64,000 nucleotides of DNA from Microbacterium testaceum StLB037 (lineage in GTDB: Bacteria > Actinomycetota > Actinomycetes > Actinomycetales > Microbacteriaceae), in contig NZ_VTQH01000001.1 of the NCBI RefSeq assembly GCF_008763945.1, positions 62,001 to 126,000 on the forward strand. Reading direction: 5' to 3'. How positions within the stretch are numbered: position 1 is the first letter of the stretch; every line of letters begins with the position of its first letter. The position numbers and the translations under genes are program-made. The notes beneath the pieces are model-generated. The model worked only from the letters and a program-made list of their open reading frames with translations. It made no database searches and was not told the origin of the DNA. Shown piece after piece: positions 41,634 to 50,607 of the stretch.

Positions 41634-41709
41634 CGGGAACAGGAGACGTCACGAAGACAGGACGATCCGCCTCTGATCGGCCTGTCCTCGTCGCCCCGTC
41701 CTGTTCTCG
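41634..41709. repeat. Dispersed long imperfect hairpin, relative of the murG-murC repeat
   Basis: The left arm contains GGGAACAGGAGACGTCACG then AAGACAGGACGATC. The right arm in reverse complement contains GAGAACAGGACGGGGCGACG then AGGACAGGCCGATC. Arms are about 35 bases with roughly 8 mismatches and a short loop. The blocks GAACAGG and ACAGGCCGAT match the 129-bp tandem repeat at 20.2 kb. It lies between the fadD15 and def terminators. Confidence 0.75.
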
Positions 41710-41727
41710 TGACCAGCGCGGGCAGAC

Positions 41728-41759
41728 GAAGGGCCCGGATGCCGGCATCCGGGCCCTTC
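41728..41759. terminator. def terminator built from an inverted pair of GGATGCC heptamers
   Basis: A perfect 32-bp palindrome, GAAGGGCCCGGATGCC followed by its reverse complement, 13 bases beyond the def stop. Contains GGATGCC and GGCATCC back to back. Confidence 0.75.
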
Positions 41760-41772
41760 TGCTCAGCTCAGG

Positions 41773-42264
41773 TCAGAACCAGTCGCTCTCGCGCACCTGG
41801 CGCATGGCCTCGCGGCGCGTCTCGGCGGGAAGCCGCGAGAGGTACAGCATGCCGTCGAGGTGATCGGTCTCGTGCTGCAGAGCCTGGGCGAGCAGTCCCT
41901 CGCCCTCGAGCACGACCTCGTTGCCGTCGAGGTCCATCCCGACGACCTTCGCCCAGGGGTAGCGGATCGCCTCGTGCCACAGACCGGGCACCGAGAGGCA
42001 GCCCTCCCCCACCGGCTGCGGCTCTCCGCGGGTCTCCACCAGCACGGGGTTCAACACGTAGCCGATGTCGCCGTCGATGTTGTAGCTGAAGGCGCGAAGT
42101 CCCACCCCGATCTGCGGGGCGGCGACTCCCGCGCGACCGGGAAGCTCGACCGTGTCGATGAGGTCGTGGACGAGGGCACGGATGCCGTCGTCGATCTGCT
42201 CGATGGGCGCACTGGTCGCACGCAGGACGGGGTCGCCGAACAGGCGGATCGGACGAACGGTCAT
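41773..42264 (-). CDS. def: Peptide deformylase
   Basis: Iron/zinc enzyme removing the N-formyl group from new proteins. The 163-residue product has all three motifs: [18 protein letters not shown] (metal Cys) and QHETDHLDG (two metal His and catalytic Glu). It lacks a long C-terminal extension. The ATG overlaps the stop of the upstream MinD-like gene by 4 bp, so the two are translated together, an unusual pairing. A palindromic terminator follows. Confidence 0.95.
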   Translation of the reverse strand: MTVRPIRLFGDPVLRATSAPIEQIDDGIRALVHDLIDTVELPGRAGVAAPQIGVGLRAFSYNIDGDIGYVLNPVLVETRGEPQPVGEGCLSVPGLWHEAIRYPWAKVVGMDLDGNEVVLEGEGLLAQALQHETDHLDGMLYLSRLPAETRREAMRQVRESDWF

Positions 42265-44756
42265 GCCGCGGCCGCCGGGGTGCGCAGGCCTTCGACGACG
42301 GCGGCGGCGAGTTCGCGCGCGGCCTGTCGGGTCGAGGGCTGTAGGTCGCGGAAGGTGATGGCGCTGCCGGCGGCGATCCGCGCGTCGTACGGCATGCGGA
42401 TGACGGTGCGCACGCGCGAACGGAAGTGCGCCTCGAGTTCGCTCTCGCGCACGAGCGGGGCGCCGGGGCGCGAGTTGTTCAGCACCACCACGGCGTCGCG
42501 GACCCGCGCGGCATAGCCGTTGGTCTCGAGCCAGGTGAGCGTCTCGGACGCGAGACGCGCCTCGTCGACCGATAGCCCCGCCACGATCACCAGGGTGTCG
42601 GCGAGCTCGAGCGTCGCCCCCATGACCGAGTGCACGATGCCCGTGCCCGTGTCGGTGAGGACGATCGAGTAGTAGTGCGCGGCCACGTCGGCGACCTGGC
42701 GGTAGTCGTCGTCGCTGAAGGCCTCCGACACACGGGGATCGGAGTCGGATGCCAGGACGTCGAGGCGCGTGGCATCCCGGGCGACGATCGAGGAGACGTC
42801 GTTGTACCCGGCCATCTCGTCGTGCGAACGGACCAGGTCGCGCACCGTACGGCCGTTCGGCCGGCCGACGCGGTCTGCGAGCGTGCCGCGGTCGGGGTTG
42901 GCGTCGACCGCGATGATCCGGTCGTCGCGGGCGTCAGCCAACGCCATGCCCAGCAGCGAGGTCACGGTGGTCTTGCCCACACCGCCCTTGCGCGAGAGCA
43001 CCGGCACGAAGCGGGCGCCGCCCGACAGCGGCGCGGCGATACGGCGGTCGAGGTCCTTGCGCTGACGCGCACGGCGGCCGTCGCCGAGGTTGATGCGGTG
43101 CCGCGAGACCGAGTAGACCAGTTGCTGCCACAGGCCCTCCGGCTCGGGGCGGGCGATCTGGCGCGGGTCGAGCAGACGGTCGGCGGTGAGCAGGTCGGAG
43201 CTCTCCCGGGCGTCGTCGATCTCGCCGATGCGCTTGGAGGTGAGCGCGATCTCGGGCGCGGGCGTGCGCACGCGCTCCAGGGCGTGAGCGCGGTCGACAC
43301 GGGCGGCCTCGTCGGCGGCGCGCGCGGCCTCGTCGGCTTGCTGAGCGCTACGACGCGTGAGCGGAATCGTGCCGATGACTCCGGTGGCGGCCCGCTCGGC
43401 GCGGGTGGACGGAACGGCGGGGGCGACGGGTTCGGGAGCGGGGGCGGGTGCGGTCGTCTCCGGCGCGGTCGCCTCGGGGGCTCTCGAGGTCGTCGTTTCG
43501 GCGGTGTCGGTGGTCGCCGCCTCGGCGGTGTCGCCCTCGTCCTCGCTCGCCGCGTCGATGCTCGACTCGTGGCTCCTCGCCTCGTCGGCGATCGGCTGGC
43601 CGCTGCTCGGCTGGCCCTCGCTCGCCGGGTCGCCGATCGGCTCGTCCCTCGGGGACGAGGTCGCGAGCGCCGCGGCATGCTCGAAGCGGTCGTCGTCCGC
43701 GGCGGGAACCCACGGCGCGTGCGTGAGCGGTTCCGCAGCGTCTTCGGCGGCGTGGTTACCGTCGTGCGCCTCGGCCGCGCCCGCGGGGGCGTGGTCGAGC
43801 TCTGCGGCCTCCGTGCCGAGCGAGGCGGAGTCGAACGCATCGACCGGCTCCGCGGCATCGGCTTCGAGCAGCTCGACGTCGTCGACGATCTCGGCGTCGG
43901 CGAGATCGTCCGCCCACGCGTCGCTCTCGGCCGGTCCCTGCTCGACAGCGTCCGACTCCTCCGAATCCGCATCGACGGGGTCGGAGTCTGCACGCGCGTC
44001 GTCATCGGACAGCTCGTCATCGTCCGACGGCTCGTCCTCCTCGTCGTGGGTCGGCGTGGCCCCCTTGGGATCTCCGGGGAGCCCCTCGGCGGGGGCCTCC
44101 GCGGCGTCCGCCCACTGGTCGGCCTCGACGTCGCGATCGTCGTCGTGGGCGCCCGCGTCGTCCGTGTCCGCGTCGACGTCACCGTCCGCGTCGGTGCTCA
44201 CGGCGGGGGCGGCGTCGGGGTCGGCGTCGAGGTCAGTCGCATCGGCCTCGACACCGTCTGCGGAGGGCTCGGCGTCGAGCACGTCGTCGCCCGAGTGTTC
44301 CTCGGCGGCCGGGTGCTCGGCATCCGGAATCTCATCCGTCGACCCGCGGGTCGCGTCGTCGACGATCTCGGCGTCGTGCACGTCGGCGTCGGCGATCGAC
44401 TCCGCGACCTCGGCGCCGTCGTGCGGCTCGAGGATGATGTCGCCGGTCGGCAGCTGCTCCACGTGCGGGTCGTGCACGATGTCGTCACGGTCGTGGTCGT
44501 GAGGGTGGTCGTCGGCGGCGGTGGGCATGCGCGGGGCGTCGAGGGCGGCCAGATCGGCCTCGTCGAGGGGGATCTCGTCCTCGATCACGTCGTCATCGAG
44601 ATCGTCGTCGTCGTTCGTCGCCGGCAGGTCGACATTGACCTGGGCGATGTGTCCTCCGAGGATCGTGATGCTGGCCGTGTCGAGGTTCCCGATCTCGTCG
44701 AGCACGCCGTGGTCGGCGTTCTCGTCGGGGTTCGCGTCGGTGCGGTCGGGGGTCAC
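42261..44756 (-). CDS. MinD/ParA-like ATPase with ~570-residue acidic disordered N-terminus
   Basis: The C-terminal 250 residues (about 580-831) are a deviant-Walker P-loop ATPase: [38 protein letters not shown], a degenerate switch region [12 protein letters not shown] and VVLNNSRP. The best relatives I can name are the MinD/ParA-type proteins of actinobacteria, including ones linked to type VII secretion (EspI-like). The first ~570 residues are extremely Asp/Glu/Ala/Ser/Thr-rich, with HDHDRDD-type runs and no visible fold. GTG at 44756 has GGAG six bases upstream. It follows pyruvate carboxylase and overlaps def. Partners and cargo unknown; no ParB-like gene is in the window. Confidence 0.8.
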   Translation of the reverse strand: MTPDRTDANPDENADHGVLDEIGNLDTASITILGGHIAQVNVDLPATNDDDDLDDDVIEDEIPLDEADLAALDAPRMPTAADDHPHDHDRDDIVHDPHVEQLPTGDIILEPHDGAEVAESIADADVHDAEIVDDATRGSTDEIPDAEHPAAEEHSGDDVLDAEPSADGVEADATDLDADPDAAPAVSTDADGDVDADTDDAGAHDDDRDVEADQWADAAEAPAEGLPGDPKGATPTHDEEDEPSDDDELSDDDARADSDPVDADSEESDAVEQGPAESDAWADDLADAEIVDDVELLEADAAEPVDAFDSASLGTEAAELDHAPAGAAEAHDGNHAAEDAAEPLTHAPWVPAADDDRFEHAAALATSSPRDEPIGDPASEGQPSSGQPIADEARSHESSIDAASEDEGDTAEAATTDTAETTTSRAPEATAPETTAPAPAPEPVAPAVPSTRAERAATGVIGTIPLTRRSAQQADEAARAADEAARVDRAHALERVRTPAPEIALTSKRIGEIDDARESSDLLTADRLLDPRQIARPEPEGLWQQLVYSVSRHRINLGDGRRARQRKDLDRRIAAPLSGGARFVPVLSRKGGVGKTTVTSLLGMALADARDDRIIAVDANPDRGTLADRVGRPNGRTVRDLVRSHDEMAGYNDVSSIVARDATRLDVLASDSDPRVSEAFSDDDYRQVADVAAHYYSIVLTDTGTGIVHSVMGATLELADTLVIVAGLSVDEARLASETLTWLETNGYAARVRDAVVVLNNSRPGAPLVRESELEAHFRSRVRTVIRMPYDARIAAGSAITFRDLQPSTRQAARELAAAVVEGLRTPAAAA

Positions 44757-44773
44757 TGCAGTCTCCAAACGGG

Positions 44774-44805
44774 AAGAGGGCGCGAAAGCGCCCCCTCCCA
44801 GGCTA
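44774..44805 (-). promoter_or_regulatory. Putative promoter and leader hairpin of the MinD-like gene
   Basis: Minus-strand TAGCCT (44805-44800) starts with the TAG stop of pyc. The leader of about 37 nt contains GCGC-stem GGGCGC-TTTC-GCGCCC (44793-44778), which could also be a weak pyc terminator. Confidence 0.4.
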
Positions 44806-47800
44806 CTGCGCTTGGCGGATTACCAGCAAAAGATCCCCCGCTTCGACCTGCTGTGTGGTACCGATCGCGACACGTTCGACCACGCCGTCGATGGTGGCCG
44901 TGATGGCCGCCTCCATCTTCATGGCCTCGATCGAGGCCACCGCCTGACCGGTGGCGACGACGTCGCCGGGCGCGACCTTCATCGTCACGACACCCGAGAA
45001 CGGCGCCGCCATGCGTCCCGCCTTCGAGGTGTCGGCCTTCTCGGCCTGACGCGCCTCCACGTCGATCGAGCGGTCCCGCGCGAACACCGGGCGCAGCTGC
45101 CCGTTCAGCGTCGTCATCACCGTGCGCATGCCCTTGTCGTCGGCCTCGCCCACGGCCTCGAGGCCCACGAAGAGCTGCACGCCCCGCTCGATCTCGACGG
45201 TGTGCTCGCCACCGGGCTGGAGCCCGTACAGGTAGTCGGCGGTGTCGAGCACGCTGAGGTCGCCGTAGGTCTCGCGCGTCTGCTCGAAGGTGCGCGTCGG
45301 ACCGGGGAAGAGCAGCCGGTTCAGGCGGGAGCGCCGCTCGGCGGACTCCCCCGCCAGCGCCCTCGTGTCGTCGTCGGTGAGCGGGGTCGTGCCCGTCTTG
45401 GCATCCCGACCGGCCAGCACCTTCGAACGGAACGGCTCGGGCCACCCTCCGGGCAGATCGCCCAGCTCGCCCGCCATGAACGACACCACCGAGTCGGGGA
45501 CGTCGTACTTCTCGGGGTGCTGTTCGAAGTCGTCGGGGTCGGCCTTGACCGCCGCGAGGTGCAGGGCGAGGTCTCCCACGACCTTCGACGAGGGGGTGAC
45601 CTTGGGAACGCGACCGAGGATGCGGTTCGCGGCGGCGTACATGTCCTCGATGAGCTCGAAGTCGTCGGCCAAGCCCAGGGCGATCGCCTGCTGGCGCAGG
45701 TTCGACAGCTGACCGCCGGGGATCTCGTGCCGGTACACGCGCCCCGTGGGGCCCGCGAGCCCCGACTCGAACGGACGGTACAGGTGGCGCACCGCCTCCC
45801 AGTACGGCTCGAGGTCGCTGACCGCCGCGAGGTCGAGACCGGTGTCGCGATCGGTGTGCGCGAGGGCGGCGACCAGCGCCGACAGCGACGGCTGGCTCGT
45901 GGTTCCGGCCATTGGTGCCGACGCCGCGTCCACGGCATCCGCCCCCGCCGCCGAGGCGGCCAGCAGGGTCGCGAGCTGCCCGCCCGCCGTGTCGTGCGTG
46001 TGCACGTGCACCGGCAGGTCGAAGCGCTCGCGCAGCGCCGAGACGAGCTTCGCCGCAGCGGCCGGGCGGAGAAGGCCCGCCATGTCCTTGATCGCGAGGA
46101 TGTGGGCCCCCGCCTCGACGATCTGGTCGGCCAGACGCAGGTAGTAGTCGAGGGTGTAGAGGTTCTCGGCGGGATCCAGCAGATCGCCGGTGTAGCAGAC
46201 GGCGACCTCGGCCACCGAGGTGCCCGTCTGCAGCACGGCCTCGATCGCCGGGCGCATCTGCGAGACGTCGTTGAGCGCGTCGAAGATGCGGAAGATGTCG
46301 ATACCGGATGCCGCGGCCTCGCTCACGAAGGCATCGGTGACCTCGGTGGGGTACGGGGTGTAGCCGACCGTGTTGCGGCCCCGCAGCAGCATCTGGATCG
46401 CCACGTTCGGCAGCGCCGTGCGGAGCGCGTCGAGGCGCTCCCACGGATCTTCGCCGAGGAAGCGCAGGGCGACGTCGTAGGTCGCCCCGCCCCAGGCCTC
46501 GACGGACAGCAGACCGGGGGTCAGACGCGCGACGTACGGAGCGGCGCGCACCAGGTCGCGGGTGCGCACGCGCGTGGCCAGCAGAGACTGGTGCGCGTCG
46601 CGGAAGGTCGTCTCGGTCACGGCGAGGGCGGTCTGCTCGCGCAGGGCCTTCGCGAAGCCGGCCGGGCCGAGCTCCCGCAGGCGCTGACGCGAGCCCGCCG
46701 GAGCCGGGGCCGAGACGTCGACCGCGGGGAGCTTGGCTCCCGGGTCGATCGAGAGGGGGTTCTCGCCGTTCGGGCGGTTGACGGTGGTGTCGACCAGCCA
46801 CGACAGGATCTTCGTTCCGCGGTCCTTCGACTCGCGCCCCTGCAGGAGCTCGGGACGCTCGTCGATGAACGACGTGCTGAGGTCGCCCGCGACGAAGGCG
46901 TCGTCGTCGAGAACGGCCTGGAGGAACGAGATGTTCGTCGAGACGCCGCGAATGCGGAACTCGGCGAGGGCGCGACGAGCGCGCGAGACGGCGGCTTCGA
47001 AGTCGCGGCCGCGGCACGTGAGCTTTGACAGCATCGAGTCGAAGTGCGGGTTCACCTGCGAGCCCGCGGCGGTCGTGCCGCCGTCGAGCCGGATGCCGGC
47101 ACCACCGGGCGAGCGGTAGGTGGTGATCTTCCCGGTGTCGGGGCGGAACCCCTGCGTGGGGTCCTCGGTCGTGATGCGGCACTGCAGCGCGGCGCCGCGC
47201 AGGCGGATGTCGTCCTGCTGCAGGTGCAGGTCGGCGAGGGTCGCGCCCGCGGCGATGCGCATCTGCGACTGCACGAGGTCGACGTCGGTGACCTCTTCGG
47301 TGACGGTGTGCTCGACCTGGATGCGCGGGTTCATCTCGATGAAGACGACCTCGCCCGCGCGCGGACCCGCGGTCTCGAGCAGGAACTCCACGGTTCCGGC
47401 GTTCTGGTAGCCGATCGAGCGGGCGAAGGCGGCGGCGTAGCGGTGCAGGTCGTCGCGCACCGAGGGGTCGAGGTTCGGCGCGGGCGCGATCTCGATGACC
47501 TTCTGGTGCCGGCGCTGCACCGAGCAGTCGCGCTCGAACAGGTGCACGGTCTCGCCCGTGGCATCCGCGAGGATCTGCACCTCGACGTGACGCGGACGCT
47601 GCACCGCCTGCTCGAGGAACATGCGCGGGTCGCCGAAGGCGCTCTGCGCTTCGCGCATGGCCTCGGCCAGAGCCGGGGCGAGCTCGCCCTTCGTCTCGAC
47701 GCGCCGCATTCCGCGACCGCCGCCACCGGCGACGGCCTTTGCGAACACGGGGAACCCGATCTCGTCGGCCTGGGCGAGCAACTCGTCGATGTCGCCGGAG

Positions 47801-48210
47801 GCCGGCGTCGAGCGCAGCACCGGGACACCGGCGGAGATCGCGTGCTCCTTCGCCGTGACCTTGTTGCCCGCCATCGCGAGCACCTCGGCGGGCGGGCCGA
47901 TGAAGGTGATTCCGTGCGCCGCGGCCTTCTCGGCGAGCTCCGGGTTCTCGGAGAGGAAGCCGTAGCCCGGGTAGATGGCATCCGCTCCGCACTCGCGAGC
48001 GACGCGGATGATCTCGTCGACGTCGAGGTAGGCGCGCACCGGGTGGCCCCGCTCGCCGATCTGGTAGGCCTCGTCGGCCTTCAACCGGTGCAGGGAGGCG
48101 CGATCTTCGTACGGGTAGACCGCGACGGTGCGGGCTCCGACCTCGTATGCCGCACGGAAGGCGCGAATCGCGATCTCCCCGCGATTAGCGACCAGGATTT
48201 TCGAGAACAT
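44803..48210 (-). CDS. pyc: Pyruvate carboxylase
   Basis: Biotin-dependent anaplerotic enzyme converting pyruvate and bicarbonate to oxaloacetate. The 1135-residue single chain has biotin carboxylase (about 1-450: KILVANRGEIAIRAFRAA, AVAGGGGRGMRRV, FIEMNPRIQVEHTVTEE), carboxyltransferase (about 530-800: FRDAHQSLLATRVRT, MLLRGRNTVGYTPYPT, and HVHTHDTAGGQ for metal binding), the PYC/OADA domain and a C-terminal biotinyl domain with SIEAMKMEA (Lys about 1098). ATG at 48210 with GAGG five bases upstream; a GTG two codons earlier is less likely. A TAGGCT -10 lies at 48256-48251. Divergent from parA. Confidence 0.97.
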   Translation of the reverse strand: MFSKILVANRGEIAIRAFRAAYEVGARTVAVYPYEDRASLHRLKADEAYQIGERGHPVRAYLDVDEIIRVARECGADAIYPGYGFLSENPELAEKAAAHGITFIGPPAEVLAMAGNKVTAKEHAISAGVPVLRSTPASGDIDELLAQADEIGFPVFAKAVAGGGGRGMRRVETKGELAPALAEAMREAQSAFGDPRMFLEQAVQRPRHVEVQILADATGETVHLFERDCSVQRRHQKVIEIAPAPNLDPSVRDDLHRYAAAFARSIGYQNAGTVEFLLETAGPRAGEVVFIEMNPRIQVEHTVTEEVTDVDLVQSQMRIAAGATLADLHLQQDDIRLRGAALQCRITTEDPTQGFRPDTGKITTYRSPGGAGIRLDGGTTAAGSQVNPHFDSMLSKLTCRGRDFEAAVSRARRALAEFRIRGVSTNISFLQAVLDDDAFVAGDLSTSFIDERPELLQGRESKDRGTKILSWLVDTTVNRPNGENPLSIDPGAKLPAVDVSAPAPAGSRQRLRELGPAGFAKALREQTALAVTETTFRDAHQSLLATRVRTRDLVRAAPYVARLTPGLLSVEAWGGATYDVALRFLGEDPWERLDALRTALPNVAIQMLLRGRNTVGYTPYPTEVTDAFVSEAAASGIDIFRIFDALNDVSQMRPAIEAVLQTGTSVAEVAVCYTGDLLDPAENLYTLDYYLRLADQIVEAGAHILAIKDMAGLLRPAAAAKLVSALRERFDLPVHVHTHDTAGGQLATLLAASAAGADAVDAASAPMAGTTSQPSLSALVAALAHTDRDTGLDLAAVSDLEPYWEAVRHLYRPFESGLAGPTGRVYRHEIPGGQLSNLRQQAIALGLADDFELIEDMYAAANRILGRVPKVTPSSKVVGDLALHLAAVKADPDDFEQHPEKYDVPDSVVSFMAGELGDLPGGWPEPFRSKVLAGRDAKTGTTPLTDDDTRALAGESAERRSRLNRLLFPGPTRTFEQTRETYGDLSVLDTADYLYGLQPGGEHTVEIERGVQLFVGLEAVGEADDKGMRTVMTTLNGQLRPVFARDRSIDVEARQAEKADTSKAGRMAAPFSGVVTMKVAPGDVVATGQAVASIEAMKMEAAITATIDGVVERVAIGTTQQVEAGDLLLVIRQAQ

Positions 48211-48278
48211 GCGCACCTCACGTCAAGCTGGCGGAGCTGAATGTGCTCACAGCCTAGGGGAAGGTAACGTGGACTCTC

Positions 48279-49091
48279 GTGCACGTACTCTCCGTCAGCT
48301 CTCTCAAAGGCGGGGTCGGCAAGACGACCGTGACACTCGGGCTGGCTTCCGCAGCCTTCGCACGTGGCGTTCGCACTCTCGTCGTCGACCTCGACCCCCA
48401 GTCCGATGTGTCGACCGGGATGGACATCCAGGTCGCCGGTCGGCTCAACATCGCCGATGTCCTGGCCAACCCGAAAGAGAAGGTCGTCCGACAGGCGATC
48501 ACCTCCAGCGGGTGGGCGAAGGTGCATCCCGGCACGATCGATGTGCTCATCGGCAGCCCCTCGGCCATCAACTTCGACGGCCCGCACCCGAGCGTGCGCG
48601 ACGTCTGGAAGCTCGAAGAGGCCCTGGCGACCATCGAGGCCGACTACGACCTCGTGCTGATCGACTGCGCCCCCTCGCTCAACGCCCTCACGCGCACCGC
48701 GTGGGCCGCGAGCGACCGCGTCGTCGTCGTCACCGAGCCCGGCCTGTTCTCGGTCGCCGCCGCCGACCGCGCCCTCCGCGCGATCGAAGAGATCCGCCGC
48801 GGTCTGTCGCCGCGCCTGCAGCCGCTCGGCGTCGTGGTCAACCGTGTGCGCCCCCAGTCGATCGAGCACCAGTTCCGCATCAAAGAGCTGCGCGACATGT
48901 TCGGCCCGCTCGTGCTCAACCCGCAGCTGCCCGAGCGCACCTCGCTCCAGCAGGCGCAGGGCGCGGCCAAGCCGCTGCACGTCTGGCCCGGCGACTCCGC
49001 GCAAGAGCTCGCGGCCGACTTCGACGCCCTTCTCGACCGGATCGTGCGCACCGGCCGCATTCCCGTCGAGTCCGAGGCCTCCCAGGCTTGA
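48279..49091 (+). CDS. Orphan ParA-family ATPase
   Basis: Deviant-Walker ATPase for DNA or protein positioning. The 270-residue product shows [52 protein letters not shown] and NRVRPQSIEHQFRIKEL. There is no N-terminal HTH and no parB next to it, so it is not the chromosomal parAB partner; PldP-like division-site proteins of corynebacteria are one possible comparison. GTG start with TAACGT 8 bases upstream and AAGG about 14 bases away, consistent with a leaderless or near-leaderless mRNA. Divergent from pyc, convergent with the MerR gene. Confidence 0.88.
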   Translation: MHVLSVSSLKGGVGKTTVTLGLASAAFARGVRTLVVDLDPQSDVSTGMDIQVAGRLNIADVLANPKEKVVRQAITSSGWAKVHPGTIDVLIGSPSAINFDGPHPSVRDVWKLEEALATIEADYDLVLIDCAPSLNALTRTAWAASDRVVVVTEPGLFSVAAADRALRAIEEIRRGLSPRLQPLGVVVNRVRPQSIEHQFRIKELRDMFGPLVLNPQLPERTSLQQAQGAAKPLHVWPGDSAQELAADFDALLDRIVRTGRIPVESEASQA

Positions 49092-49152
49092 CCCGGTCCC
49101 CTCAGACGCCGCCCCGCTGCCGCGCAGCCGGGCGGCGTCTGTCGTTCCCCTT

Positions 49153-49223
49153 CTCACGCGCGTGAGGGGTCGCCTTCTGTCGCCCAGGACGCCCGCAGGC
49201 GACACGAAGTGACCCCTCACGCG
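49153..49223. repeat. Long imperfect hairpin behind parA
   Basis: Left arm from 49159 begins CGCGTGAGGGGTCGCC and ends TCTGTCGCC. The right arm (49198-49223) in reverse complement begins CGCGTGAGGGGTCACT and ends CGTGTCGCC: 22 of 26 bases agree, with a 13-base loop. CTCACGCGCGTGAG at its left edge is itself a palindrome. Same two-block design as the elements at 20.2 and 41.6 kb but a different sequence. Confidence 0.75.
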
Positions 49224-49232
49224 AAAGCAGAA

Positions 49233-49262
49233 GAATCCCGGATGCCGTAGCATCCGGGATTC
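49233..49262. terminator. Terminator hairpin with GGATGC inverted pair, between parA and the MerR gene
   Basis: GAATCCCGGATGC, CGTA loop, GCATCCGGGATTC: 13 perfect pairs, followed on the minus strand by TTCTGCTTTCG. Probably bidirectional. Confidence 0.8.
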
Positions 49263-49278
49263 GAAAGAAGAAGGCGAC

Positions 49279-49824
49279 TCAGGCGGTGCGGGCGGCGCGG
49301 CGCGCGGCGAGCTCGTCGACAGCGTCGGGCGTGGCGCTCTCGAAATCGACCAGGGTCGATTCGACCTCGCGGAGGACCTTGCCCACGGCGATGCCGAAGA
49401 CCCCTTGGCCGCGGCTGACGAGGTCGATGACCTCGTCGTTCGAGGTGCACAGGTAGACCGAGGCGCCGTCGCTCATGAGCGTGGTACCCGCGAGATCGCG
49501 GATGCCCGCAGCGCGGAGCTGATCGACGGCCGTGCGGATCTGCTGCAGAGAGATGCCGGTGTCGAGCAGGCGCTTCACGAGCTTGAGCACGAGGATGTCG
49601 CGGAAGCCGTAGAGACGCTGCGAACCCGAGCCGCTCGCGCCGCGCACCGTCGGAACGACGAGCTCGGTGCGGGCCCAGTAGTCGAGCTGGCGGTACGTGA
49701 TCCCGGCGGCGCGGGCGGCGACCGCTCCGCGGTAACCGATGTCGTCATCCATCTCGGGCAGACCGTCGGTGAAGAGGAGGTCGGCGGCGAACCGAGGTTC
49801 ACCGAGTGCGTCGCCAGCGTTCAT
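49279..49824 (-). CDS. MerR-family regulator (Rv1830-like)
   Basis: Winged-helix MerR regulator, 181 residues: DNA-binding domain about 30-105 (GITYRQLDYWARTELVVP, SQRLYGFRDILVLKLVKRLLDTGISLQQIRTA in parts), then a C-terminal ligand-like domain with VYLCTSNDEVIDLVSRGQGVFGIAVGKV. ATG at 49824 is preceded by AGGAGGGA at 9 bases; the ATG at 49842 is less likely because its codons contain that site. A TAGCGT -10 lies at 49863-49858. Together with the next two genes it matches the M. tuberculosis garA-Rv1828-Rv1830 group. Ligand unknown. Confidence 0.88.
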   Translation of the reverse strand: MNAGDALGEPRFAADLLFTDGLPEMDDDIGYRGAVAARAAGITYRQLDYWARTELVVPTVRGASGSGSQRLYGFRDILVLKLVKRLLDTGISLQQIRTAVDQLRAAGIRDLAGTTLMSDGASVYLCTSNDEVIDLVSRGQGVFGIAVGKVLREVESTLVDFESATPDAVDELAARRAARTA

Positions 49825-49920
49825 GCTCGCGTCCCTCCTCATCGGTTCGTTTCCTCCACGCTAGATCAGCGGAGGTCCCCCGGCAATGACATCCGCTCCG
49901 AGGGCCGCGGCGTGTCGCGA

Positions 49921-50607
49921 TCAGGTCAGGATTCGCTCGAGCGCGTCGCGCACGAACATCGCGCGCACCTCGTCGAGGCGGGCCGCGAGCTCGGGGGCGA
50001 GCTCGCTCGCGCGCGCCCGGGAGGGGGCGTCGGGACGACGCAACAGCGCCGACAGGGCCGACTCCACCAGCGAGACCTCTCGTTCCGCGCTCTGGCGCAG
50101 GGACCGGATGTGCCGGGGCTCGATACCGTGCCGGTCGAGGGCGACCAGGGCCCGCAGCAGCGTGACGGTCTGCTCGGAATAGGTGTCGGCGGCGGCGATC
50201 ACGCCCGTGCTCACCGCGTCGTTCAGCAGCTGCGGGCGGGCACCCGCTGCGGTCAGGAGTTCTTCGCGCCGGTAGCGGCGCGGCGCGCTCGTCATCGACG
50301 GGATCGAGGTCGGCGGCGCCGGGTTGCGGCCCGCGTCGAGGTCGGCGAGGTAGTCGCGGATGACGACGAGCGGCAGGTAGTGGTCGCGTTGCAGCGTCAG
50401 CGCGAGACGCAGGCGCTCCAGATCGGCCGGCGAGAACTTCCGGTAGCCCGACTCGGTACGCGTCGGAGACACGATCCCCTGCACCTCGAGGAACCGGAGC
50501 TTGCTCGAGGTGAGCGCCGGGAAGTCGGGGGTCAGGCGCGCGAGCACCTGCCCGATGCTGAGCAGCCCCGCAGCCGTCTGTCGACTACGGGAGGGGGCTG
50601 CCGCCAT
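49921..50607 (-). CDS. ftsR: MerR-family regulator FtsR (Rv1828-like)
   Basis: MerR regulator, 228 residues: N-terminal winged helix (LLSIGQVLARLTPDFPALTSSKLRFLE in parts, GYRKFSPADLERLRLALTLQRDHYLPLVVIRDYL in parts), then a second helical domain with RYRREELLTAAGARPQLLNDAV, a duplicated HTH-like segment typical of Rv1828/FtsR. In Corynebacterium glutamicum FtsR activates ftsZ. The ATG overlaps the garA stop by one base (TGATG), so the two are coupled. The gene Rv1829 that separates the two merR genes in mycobacteria is absent. Confidence 0.88.
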   Translation of the reverse strand: MAAAPSRSRQTAAGLLSIGQVLARLTPDFPALTSSKLRFLEVQGIVSPTRTESGYRKFSPADLERLRLALTLQRDHYLPLVVIRDYLADLDAGRNPAPPTSIPSMTSAPRRYRREELLTAAGARPQLLNDAVSTGVIAAADTYSEQTVTLLRALVALDRHGIEPRHIRSLRQSAEREVSLVESALSALLRRPDAPSRARASELAPELAARLDEVRAMFVRDALERILT

